DNA of 64,000 nt from Endomychus coccineus. Lineage: Eukaryota > Arthropoda > Insecta > Coleoptera > Endomychidae. The DNA lies in assembly GCA_958510875.1 (NCBI GenBank), contig OY294070.1, forward strand, positions 14,189,631-14,253,630. Direction: 5' to 3'. Position numbers and translations under genes: made by a program. This document shows positions 55,241 to 64,000 of the stretch, piece by piece (positions within the stretch are counted from its first letter, which is position 1; each line of letters starts with the position of its first letter). The notes below the pieces were generated by a model. The model did not search any database and had not been told where the DNA came from. It worked only from the letters and a program-made list of their open reading frames with translations.

Positions 55241-57559
55241 CAGGGTGTCCTCGAACTGCGTGGCTAAAATAAAACCCAAGATTCTTTGATTCGAAAAAAA
55301 TTTGATGAGCCTTTTTACTTTTGCCTCAAGTGTCTTGTTTAGCCGGTAGAGGGCTTCAAAGTTGCAAAAATAATTGTTTTTTCGGTATAACTTGAGAACG
55401 TGATGTAGGACTTTTACAATATTTGGCAGGTGAGTTACTGTCAATAATAGCCGTTTTTGAGAGTGGTGCATAGAGCCTTAGAGACCATAGAAATGGCTCA
55501 AACTTGAGGATGTAACGAGAAAAGTGTCCAGAACTTTTTTGTGGTCGATGTAATTCACTCTATATTTTATGTAGATAGCTTATCTAATTTGAAAACTTTT
55601 ATTACTCTTAAAAAATTTTGATAAGATCAACGGATTAGCTTGAAAAAAATAATTTTCGAGTCTCTGCAATTTTGGCTTACTAATTTTACTTGATTAAAAT
55701 ACCTTAGTTGCCTTTGCTTTTCTAATGTCATTTTGGCATTTGGAGAATTTATTCTCAAAACTGTCAGTTTTTACTTTGCTTTCCGTAAAAATTTCATAAA
55801 ATTATGGCTCAAAATTTCACTAACACTGAAATGGTTAATATCTCGGTAAAACACGAATAATAAAAACAATAGAAATGGGGAAACGATGTGATTATTTAGG
55901 AAAAACAAATGTTAAATTAAAAGAAACTACAAAACTTTTTGGGAAATCGCTAAGGCATCAATTGTTCGAAATGTTGCCCATTTTCCTAAATACACAAATT
56001 AATTCGTTTCAAGAAATTGGATTGAACTCTGGCTAGTACTTCAGGATCATTCTTCAATAAATCCGCTTCATGATTAATTGCAACAATTCCTCTCGAGTGT
56101 TCACTGGAGCTGCATAAACTTTCGACTTCAAAGCGCCCCATAGAAAGAAGTCGCAGGGGGTCAAATCAGGGGAGCGGGCCGGCCAGTTCACTGGTGCATC
56201 GTGTCCTCTACCTATCCAGCGATCTGGATATTCCGCATTCAAATGTCGCCTCACAGCTAATGTGAAATGAGGAGGTGCACCATCATGGATAAACCAGGCC
56301 ACGACGAATGTGTAAGGGCAAGTCTTCCAACAGTTCAAGTAGCCTTTGTTCCAAAAAGTTCGAGTAGTTCTCCCCGTTCAATCGATCGGGTATAACGGTA
56401 GGGCCAATAATAAAGTTATCCACAATTCCAACCCAAACATTGATTTTAGTTTGATTCTGAAAATATGTAACTTCCGTTTCATGAGGATTTTCATCAGCAT
56501 AGAAATGTTCATTATGGAGGTTAAAAAGACCACATCTCGTGAAAGTATCTTCGTCCGTGACCAGAATTCTTCTACAAAAATTGGGGTTTGCGTTTTGTCT
56601 TTGGACAATAAGCCGACAGAAATCTAGCCGATGACCTGGATCCATGGGCAATAAGTCTTGAACTGTTTTAATATGATAGGGATACAACAGTTCTTCTTTC
56701 AGTACATTATGAACTAATGATTTTGAGGCTCCAATACGAAGTCCCAAACGTAGTGTGCTTATCCCAGGTTCAGTTTCAACCGCTTCCAGTATCGCTTCTT
56801 CGAGCTCTAACGTCATTCTTGTCCGTCTGCGTCCAGTTTCTCTGCGCTTTGCTTCAAATTTGCCAGTTTCGCGAAGGTTTGCCGATTTGGAATTCTGCGA
56901 TGCGGATATCTTTCCCTTCTCCGGCCATTGCAACGACAAAGTCCATAAATCAATAACATATCAACCATTTCAGTGTTAGTGAAATTTTGAGCCATAATTT
57001 TATAAAATTTTTACGGAAAGCAAAGTAAAAACAAAGTAAAATTTGAGAATAAATTCTTCAAATGCCAAAATGACATTAGAAAAGCAAAGGCAACTAAGGT
57101 ATTTTAATCAAGTAAAATTAGTAAGCCAAAATTGACTCGAAAATTAATTTTTTCAAGCTAATCCGTTGATTTAATCAAAATTTTCTAAGAGTAAGAAAAG
57201 TTTTCAAATTAGATAAGCTATCTACATAAAAAATATCGAGTGAATTAGATCGACCACAAAAAAGTTCTGGACACTTTTCCCGTTACATCCTCAAGTTTGA
57301 GCCATTTTTATGGTATCTAAGGCTCTGTGCTCCACTCTCGAAAATGGCCATTATTGACAGTAACTCATCTGCTAAATATTGTAAAAGTTCTTCATCACGT
57401 TCTCAAGTTATACCGAAAAAACTAAATTATTTTTGCAATTTTGAAGCCCTCTACCGGGTAAACAAGACACTTGAGGCAAAAGTAAAAAGGCTCATCAACT
57501 TTTTTTCGAATCAAAGAATCTTCGGTTTTATTTTGGCCACGCAGTTCGAGGACACCCTG
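55241..57559 (-). mobile_element. 2.32-kb IS630/Tc1/mariner element with ~600-bp inverted repeats
   Basis: The ends CAGGGTGTCCTCGAACTGCG (55241) and complement (to 57559) are flanked by TA (55239-55240, 57560-57561). The inverted repeats extend ~600 bp on each side (to ~55845 and from ~56955). They even include the first ~13 codons of the transposase, so an ATG plus N-terminus occurs at both ends (55804 plus strand, 56995 minus strand). The central ~1.1 kb holds the transposase on the minus strand. Confidence 0.9.
55950..56995 (-). pseudogene. IS630-type transposase (D-D-43-D spacing), frameshifted
   Basis: MAQNFTNTEMVDMLLIYGLC (from 56995) is the N-terminal helix-turn-helix start. A frameshift after RCNGR (~56940) moves coding to the next frame: LRETGKFEAKRRETGRRRTR and EAILEAVETEPGISTLRLGL (helix-turn-helix/AT-hook-like linker), then GHRLDFCRLIVQRQNANPNF. 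The catalytic core has ILVTDEDTFTRCGLFNLHNE (~56560, D1). A second frameshift after LHIRRGL (~56290) is followed by FIHDGAPPHFTLAVRRHLN (D2) and RWIGRG, WPARSPDLTPCDFFLWGALK (D3, ~56130). I count 43 residues between D2 and D3, two more than in the neighbouring element. A late stop and frame changes follow before the apparent end at 55950. It is non-functional. Confidence 0.85.
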
Positions 57560-57609
57560 TATACCAATATTACTGATTGGTATTATCTTGCCACATACAC
57601 ACAATTTCA

Positions 57610-58085
57610 AACTTCATAAAGAAGTACATAGAAATTTGCTTCATTTGTTCAATTATACAAATTTGACTCAATGATTGTCCATCAGTCCTACTATTCACGT
57701 TTTATTTGAATCATCTCCAGTATAGATATTTTAAAATAATTGGTTTCTTTAGCTAAGATATTAACATTTTTGTAATCGAATTCATGTTTATAATCAAAAC
57801 AATGTTCAGCCTTGGCTGTAGAATTTTCTAGGTTTTGTTGCTAGTACTATACTTATGACCATATATGCTTTTTGTAAATATTGTTCAGAGATTTCAGAAT
57901 AAGTCTCATCCCAATCTAAACAATTTAGTTCATATACCTTGTGAGTTTGTTTATCTCGAGGTATTAATGGTTTTAGATTAGAAAAATATGTACCAACATT
58001 TTCAATCGGTTTATGTTATACGTTTTTAATTATTTCCTAATTTTCTCTGAGGTCTCCGGATGTATGATTATGTCGTAAAATTATC
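57610..58085 (-). pseudogene. PLE-1 endonuclease remnant, minus strand
   Basis: The minus strand matches PLE-1 from the linker (FSNLKPLI, ~57990) through T-Y-S-E-I-S-E-Q-Y-L (~57900) and AKAEHCFDYKHEF (~57800) to the E-M-I-Q-I-K region (~57720) and the end near 57640. Indels break the frame throughout. Confidence 0.7.
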
Positions 58086-58225
58086 TTCATAACTGTTTGT
58101 ATTATTAGTTGTCAAACGTCTTCTGATAATAGTCGTGAGACCGAAACGTACGTAATGACAAAAACATAGTAGACATAAATGTTGAACTGACGTATTTCTC
58201 GAGAATTTTTATTTTTATTTTATAT
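58086..58225 (+). mobile_element. PLE-1 terminal repeat in opposite orientation
   Basis: The plus-strand repeat end with 'gtcgtgagaccgaaacgtacg' and the 'tatttctcgagaatttttat' border is joined head-on to the minus-strand coding remnant. Confidence 0.7.
58116..58160 (+). ncRNA. Hammerhead-like motif with altered core
   Basis: GTCTT-CTGATAA-T-AGTC-GTGA-GACC-GAAA-CGTACGTA-ATGAC. The box reads CTGATAA (G8 lost), so it is probably inactive. Confidence 0.55.
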
Positions 58226-59440
58226 TTTTGTCCCTTTATTTAGTTACCTCACACTAAGGCACTGCTCGTCACAATAAAGATTCGTAATAATTCCATGTAG
58301 TCGAGGAAATAAAGCTTCTTATTTTTTTTAAATCGATTCAGGAAGTCATTTAGGAGAAATCGTACGATAGAATACTACTGTGATGAACTTCGAATTCCCC
58401 ATTTTTTTAGACCTTTTGGCGTTTCTTGTGATCTATTCCCTTGCTTAATGACAGTTCTGTTAAAAGCGTTGATACTACGTTTCCAACAATTATTTGATAA
58501 TAACTTATAACAATGACCATACAATAATTAACAAAATGTACAAGAGTAATCGCGAGCGTCTGTTGGTATTGCGCGTAACTAACAATATTTGGGTGAATGT
58601 TCCTCCCTATTTGTAAAAAAAAAACAGGAATCGTTATTGTTTTAGATACCAGGCGAATCAGTTATGCATAAATGAATTCAACGTTTTGCCATATGGAATC
58701 CTTTAATTCGAACTGATGAATTGACAAATCGCATTCATAGTTATTCATAGTCACTGATAAATCGGATATATGTGAAGGGAACAATCGATAGCCACGGCAA
58801 GCTGTGATTATACAGTATATTGGCAATATCGAAGGCAACAGGGCGAACATACGAGGTAACAGCTGATGCTAATATCGCATTATGTCCTCACCACATTCTG
58901 TACATTATTAATAAAACAATTAGTCAATCGTATGATCGTGTTTTCTACTGTTCAATTACATAATTGTCAATCTGCCTTTGAATTTCGATCTCTTTAGTAT
59001 TAATGCCTATAAAAATAATAAATCCATTTCAATAAGTAGTTGATTACACGGAAGGAAAATCTATTACGTTCATGAAACGTCTTTGAATAATAAAAAGGTT
59101 GAGCTTTATTGACATCATCATTATTTATGATTCAGGTTCTCCAATTGTGAAGTTTCCAATTTTTCTGACATTCTTCAAAAATTACTATTGAAAAGAAAGT
59201 TCTTTCACTTTTTGGCTGAATATTTTATTTACAAATTTTAACAATTGTTCCACCAAGTGGAAGTGGAATCTATTAATCACTGCTTAAATATGTCGAAGGA
59301 AGCTAAGCACTGTAACATAATATATATCGAGATGTAATAATGAGAAATCAAATTTGATTTCTAAGAAATTGTCCTACTGTTTATAATATAAGACATAGAC
59401 TTGTAAAACACGTATGTTGTCGATTCGGTTAAATTTTCAA
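58226..59440. other. AT-rich stretch, no gene seen
   Basis: Nothing recognised. It may be single-copy DNA. Confidence 0.4.
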
Positions 59441-59441
59441 T

Positions 59442-61275
59442 GACAGTATAATTTGACGTCATTTCACGTTTTCAGTCCAGAAGTCTCGCTAATATACCCA
59501 AAGGTTCCTAGGGAAGCTACATCACTCTGAAGGTTGATCGCTTATCTTGAGAAATCTTGAAATTTGGACTTTTCGTGACAATAAAGGTCGCCTTGTTTTG
59601 TTTCGATTAATTTAATTACTTATCTTCAGGAACGCGAAAATCTTCTGGTACAAAATTCTGGATACAACCGGACATGATTAATTCCTTTTTTTGTGCAGTA
59701 GTACCAAATTGAATTTTCATCATAGGCGTGCCTAACAGGGAAAGGGGGCATTCTTATTTTAGCCATATCTTTCAATGATTTTTCAATAATTAGATTCCGT
59801 ATCAATGACAGACTATACTTTGACATCATTTCACTTTTTAGCTGCTCGTGGACAATAGATAATGAATATACAGGATGTTCAGAAATCACGCTAAGATACT
59901 CCAAGATCTTAATCCTCGGATGATTTTAAGAATAAAGTTCATATAAACAAGGGGAATAATGTTTTCTAAGGAAGCTGCAATACTCTGAAGAATGAACCGT
60001 AGGCATAGAAAATTTCGAAATTTGAACTTCCCATGACAAATAGGACCGCCATGTTTTTTTTGTTTCGATTGATTTAATTTATTTTCAGGAACGTGATACC
60101 TTTCTGATATGAAATTCAGAGTACAACCTGTAGTCCAGTCCATAAGCTGGGGATTTTGGCCGACTTTCTAAAAAAAACGCAAGAGGTCGTATCTAAAAAA
60201 TTCTTTTGCCTATGGTCGATTTGAATCATTCGCAAGGGTTGAGCCAAGTGGACACGGCCGCCCATTTACCCCTAAACGCTAAATTAACCCTATTTTCACC
60301 CTCTTTTTTAAGACAACTTTGAATTTATTTAAAAAATGGGTTTCTTGGGTCTTTAAAAATGAATTCAAGGTCTTTTTCTCACAAAAATTCATACAATGGG
60401 CTGAAAATCAGGGAACTTTCGTCATTTTCATACAAAATTGCTCATCTTTCAGGCGATTATCGTTTTATATATAAAAGATGTTTACAGTCGCGTATTTCGA
60501 TCCAAAGTAGACCAAAACTAGGAAAATTTACGGAAAACTGTAGAAAACCTGGAAAGAAAACCTTTCCACGTCATTGAAATTATCGTGTGATAATTTCGAA
60601 GACAATTACAAATTTCAATATGGTAGCTTTAAATAAACAGTTACTAACTTGTATAAATTAAAACAAGGATGTTTGTATTTTTTTAATATTCCTTCATTTC
60701 CCACATAATCCTAATGTTATTTTGAAACGTTGTTGATGTCAAATTCGTAATCAGCGACCACAAAAACGACTTATCACACGATAATTTCAATGACGTGGAA
60801 ACACTTTCTTTTCAGGTCTCCCACAGTTTTCGGAAAATTTCCTAGTTTTGGTCTACTTTGAATTTCCTCCCATTTTCAGTCCATTTAATGAGTTTTCCGG
60901 GAAAATGACCTCAGATTCATATTCAGCGACCCAAAATAATTTTTTTTCATAAATTCAAAGTTGTCTTAAAAAAGAGGGTGAAAATAGGGTTAATTTAGCG
61001 TTTAAGGGTGAATCGGAGGCACTGTTCACTTAGCTCAACCCTTACGAATGATTCAAATCGGCCACAGAACATTATGCAAAAAGAACTTTTTTGATACGAC
61101 CTCTTACTTTTTTTTCAGATAGTTCCCTAACCTATTGACTACTCACATTATTGAATGATATTTTTGTGCAGCCTTGACCAAATAGAATTTTCATCATAGG
61201 TGTGCCTAACAGGGAAAGGGGCATTCTTATAATTAATTCAAATTTTCCAATAATCTGATTCCCTGACTAAATTTA
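59442..61275. repeat. ~365-bp direct duplication, second unit split by a foldback
   Basis: Unit 1 (59442-59805) and unit 2 (59806-60145 and then 61140-61275) share 'ttcaggaacg.gataccttctg'-type sequence, 'ttttgtttcgattgatttaat', and 'ttttcatcataggygtgcct' with 'aacagggaaaggggcattct'. Unit 2 also shows a TACAGGATGTTCAG terminus-like sequence at 59868. The open frame at 59626-59904 (minus) spans the unit boundary and has no recognised family. Confidence 0.6.
60160..61130. mobile_element. ~970-bp foldback element, ~400-bp arms
   Basis: The left arm (about 60160-60604) and right arm (about 60768-61130) are inverted copies. Shared blocks include 'aagaggtcgtatc', 'taaattaaccctattttcac', 'agaaaacctggaaag'-like sequence and 'aattatcgtgtgataa'. 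A ~165-bp unrelated AT-rich centre separates them. There is no coding sequence. Insertion into the duplicated unit (previous entry) gives its approximate borders. Confidence 0.75.
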
Positions 61276-62246
61276 CACAAGAAAGGTATTCCTGTGATTT
61301 GAAGTCTTCATCTGTTTCTAATCAATTGCAATATATTTTCGGTTCCTATGAGTGAGGGAAGTTAGTGATGTGTGGGTCACAGCTCAATCACAATATTAAC
61401 GGAATAGAAAAGGGTAGTCCAAATATCGGATATAGGGTTTATGACCCTAGTACGGTACTGTCCAATTCGTACGAATCGAATATGATTTCTAATGAGTTTC
61501 AGCATCGGATACAGTGCAGGCAAAGTTCGCGGTTATGAAAGTAAAGCTATGGCGTGTATTTCCTCTCATCGTTATGTAAACACGGGAAAACGGGTAAATA
61601 AGCTAAGAAAACATAAAAAGCAGTGATTGGAAAAGGCAATGAAAGAATTAACGGACTCGCATCTCCCTCCCTACCGACTACAGACGCCCACATCTCGTAC
61701 CAGTGTCGACTTTGATCAAAGATTAGCTTTGAGTCTGGTTGTATGATTGTATGAAATATTAATGAATTGAAAGGTAATGGAATAAATTAATTTCTAAAAG
61801 CAATATTTCGCCGGCAAGATTAGAGGCTCATCGGAAATGCCGGAAATTAAAGAGAATACCTAATCAGGACGTACTTGGATCAATATTAGTAATTGATTTC
61901 GCACATAGATTAAACGAGGGGCTGTTTGCATTTTACAAGTGCCGTAAGTGCGGGACGTCGAGATATGCAACCTGTTTAATATGTAATGTTGTTGTTGCGC
62001 AACATGCGATCGGTATGGTATTGATATTGATGAGCACAATCACGGAAGATTTGTATCCGGTTGTTGACAAATTTGTTCAAAAGTAATTGATAACAATGCG
62101 TTGGGTTCAACGCAAAACTGTTACAAAAGCACGAGATGAATGCACCAAGTACCACATTCATATCTATAGTACAAGAAATGGAAGATATGTTTGTCGTTCT
62201 GTTGAGGATGGCAAATTAACTAACGAAATACGTATTTGAATGTATA
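61276..62246. other. No gene seen
   Basis: Apparently single-copy; short open frames without family features. Confidence 0.4.
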
Positions 62247-62816
62247 CGAGGCCAAGGTGAAAAGTCACTGAAAAATAAAACAGATGGCACCACAATCGGA
62301 AAACCCATGTGACATTTGTGATACACCATCTTTAACTCGAACGCATCACAATTTATAGACTGATATGTGATTCAGTTCTGTTTTGACACCCATCGAAAAC
62401 AAGCAACCTTGAAAATTTTTGTGAGCATGGAAAAAAGTGAATTTCGCATCTTGATTAATCATTATTTCTTGCGTGGAAAAAACGTTACCCAAACCATCGC
62501 TTCTTGAACATTATGGGGACTCCTCATCGTTGATTGAAACGATTCACAAGTGGCTTACTGATTTTTCGTTGTGGTAGTACGGCCACAAAGAACGTTTGTC
62601 CAATTGAGGTCACAACGCACATCGTCGATAAGATCCATGGTATGATATTGGACAATCGGCGAGTTAAAGTGCTGAAGCTATGGGCATCTCAACCGAACGG
62701 GTACGGAACATTTTGCATAAATTTTCGAATATGTGGCAGCTACCTACCAGATGGGTATCGCATTTGCTCTCTGTTGACAACAAGCGCGGACGTGTGACAA
62801 CTTCAAAAGAGTGCTT
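62247..62816 (+). mobile_element. Mariner copy 3, truncated
   Basis: TA (62245-62246) precedes the left inverted repeat 'cgaggccaaggtgaaaagtc'. The N-terminal half of a decayed transposase follows (VDKIHGMILDNRRVKVLKL at ~62625-62680). The match ends at 'gagtgctt' (62816), the same point at which copy 1 ends. Neither the DDD catalytic core nor a right end is present. Confidence 0.8.
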
Positions 62817-64000
62817 GTTAGGGTTACAATTTACTCTTACTTAAGGATAAACTAAAAGCTCTATTTTATCACTTGGTTGCCGACAGCTACAGTGAAGACG
62901 GTCGTGAGTTATAATTTAAGATGTTAAGAATTCGGGCGCCAGAGTATTTTAACCAACTAATGAATTATGTATATAACTAGGGGATACAAATACTCAAGTC
63001 CCCAGGTTAAATTACCCTGAAAGAAAAAAATAAAAGACTTGTACCCAGAATGATTGAAATTTACAAGTAACTGAGATACTAATATTGATATAGTTTATGA
63101 CAGAACTTATACTAATGAGATATGAAGCGAATGAATTGAAAATATGGATGAAGGTAATTGCTTAAAACATTAAATCAAGTGAACAGTTGAATTTACTCAA
63201 TATTCAAATACTCAATGATTATTTCAATTGTTACATTAAACCAAAATCGGTAGCCTGACCTGGTGAGATCTGGATGTTGTACTTGTTTGGTTATAGGTTA
63301 ATACTTCCACTTGATGTAGGGGCTCCTGTCACAGTTGTAATACCGTTTCCACGATTGTACACCACAAGTAAATCAGCGACTCCTTAGTAATCTTTTCCAC
63401 AGCAGACTCAAGCCAACCTCAATACACTTGTTGAATTTTCAACAACATAAACAGAAAAAAGGAACCCTGAAATCACGAAATGTTCAAACCTGTATTGTTC
63501 TATTGTCCACAGAAGACAGACATGAACAATATACATAACAATTGTTGAACAAATTAGGACTAGCCTATGTCCTGTCAGATATCGCCTATGACGGCAAATT
63601 AATTCCTGAAGTCAGTGAATAAATCAAATGGAATTACAAAGATATTTACCTCTATCGCGATAGGGTTTTCCTTCCAATAAGACAAACTTTACTTCCGTGC
63701 ACAACCAGTCACGTTGAAACTAAGCTTTAATCCCCTAAGGTGCATAAATTACTCAAATAATTCCAATCCAAATTGGTAATTGATGCCTTCACTTTCAACG
63801 GAAGAATATTCCCAGAATTTGGTTCCAAACACAAGCTTGGTATCACCTCCCTGTCGAAAAACCTAGCAACGCACTCCCCGCTTGAACGATTGACCAGAAG
63901 TAACGCAATTTTCCCTTCCTTTCCGGCGTCTCGTTGTCTCACAGAACAACCTCGAAATAGAAGCAGTACCAACGGATCTGACACCGAACAACCATGACCC
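62817..64000. other. Unassigned region, possibly part of an LTR-type element
   Basis: The sequence replacing mariner copy 3 starts TGTTAGGGTTACAATTTACT (62816-62835), which could be an LTR's TG start, but no matching end, primer-binding site or coding domain was found before the window ends. The last 250 bp are richer in GC and code-like on either strand, without a recognisable protein. Confidence 0.25.

Noticed and set aside
56346..56979. Plus-strand frames of 74-93 codons across the 55-kb element
   Set aside because: They are antisense to the transposase with its recognisable catalytic blocks.
1..64000. CRISPR arrays, rRNA and tRNA genes
   Set aside because: No regularly spaced repeats with spacers, no rRNA-like stretch and no convincing tRNA A/B boxes with cloverleaf were seen. 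The genome is eukaryotic.

Overview
This 64-kb window is AT-rich eukaryotic DNA, almost certainly from an arthropod and most likely an insect. It contains Penelope-like elements (PLEs), mariner, Tc1 and DD41D-type IS630 transposons and RNase H-bearing LINEs. It also has roughly 59-nt GT-AG introns, many TA-flanked MITEs, and no operons or bacterial signals. No host gene can be identified with confidence. Nearly every coding stretch is a fragment or decayed copy of a mobile element, so the window reads as a heterochromatin-like or intergenic graveyard of nested insertions.

Layout. 0-10 kb: LINE-A reverse transcriptase (RT) fragments, a PLE-1 3' end, a THAP-bearing element, a MITE, and a 5'-truncated LINE (LINE-D, minus strand, 25-T tail). 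9.4-15.3 kb: a second PLE-like fragment with a hairpin, a LINE-C RNase H fragment, and a giant head-to-head pair of PLE-1 copies forming a ~1.3-kb-arm palindrome. 15.4-22 kb: an inverted minisatellite, a ~220-bp tandem repeat split by a 991-bp MITE, another PLE-1 copy, a LINE-B fragment and a perfect 38-bp palindrome. 23.6-24.9 kb: LINE-E 3' end. 25-30 kb: mostly featureless AT-rich DNA. 30-36 kb: PLE-1, mariner and LINE-D fragments. 38-45.9 kb: LINE-A/B/C pieces and, between them, a 2.6-kb TA-flanked element encoding a tyrosine recombinase. 47-58 kb: mariner, a MITE, a Tc1 transposase between inverted ribozyme-like repeats, and two complete long-inverted-repeat IS630-type elements. 58-64 kb: a tandem repeat split by a foldback element, a third mariner and an unassigned tail.

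Three themes stand out. (1) Self-cleaving RNA motifs: at least ten copies of a minimal hammerhead-ribozyme motif sit in PLE-1 terminal repeats, and a second, sequence-unrelated repeat family carries the same fold. (2) Three elements share the terminus CAGGNTGTCC next to TA and inverted repeats of about 450-600 bp. Two of them encode DDE transposases, but the one at 41,528-44,130 encodes a Crypton-like tyrosine recombinase with all its catalytic residues. That combination is unusual and is the best candidate here for an undescribed system. (3) An open reading frame continues across the insertion point of the 52.3-kb transposon, which suggests that it interrupted an exon of unknown identity. All calls rest on reading the sequence by eye; boundaries are approximate unless a TA junction is stated.
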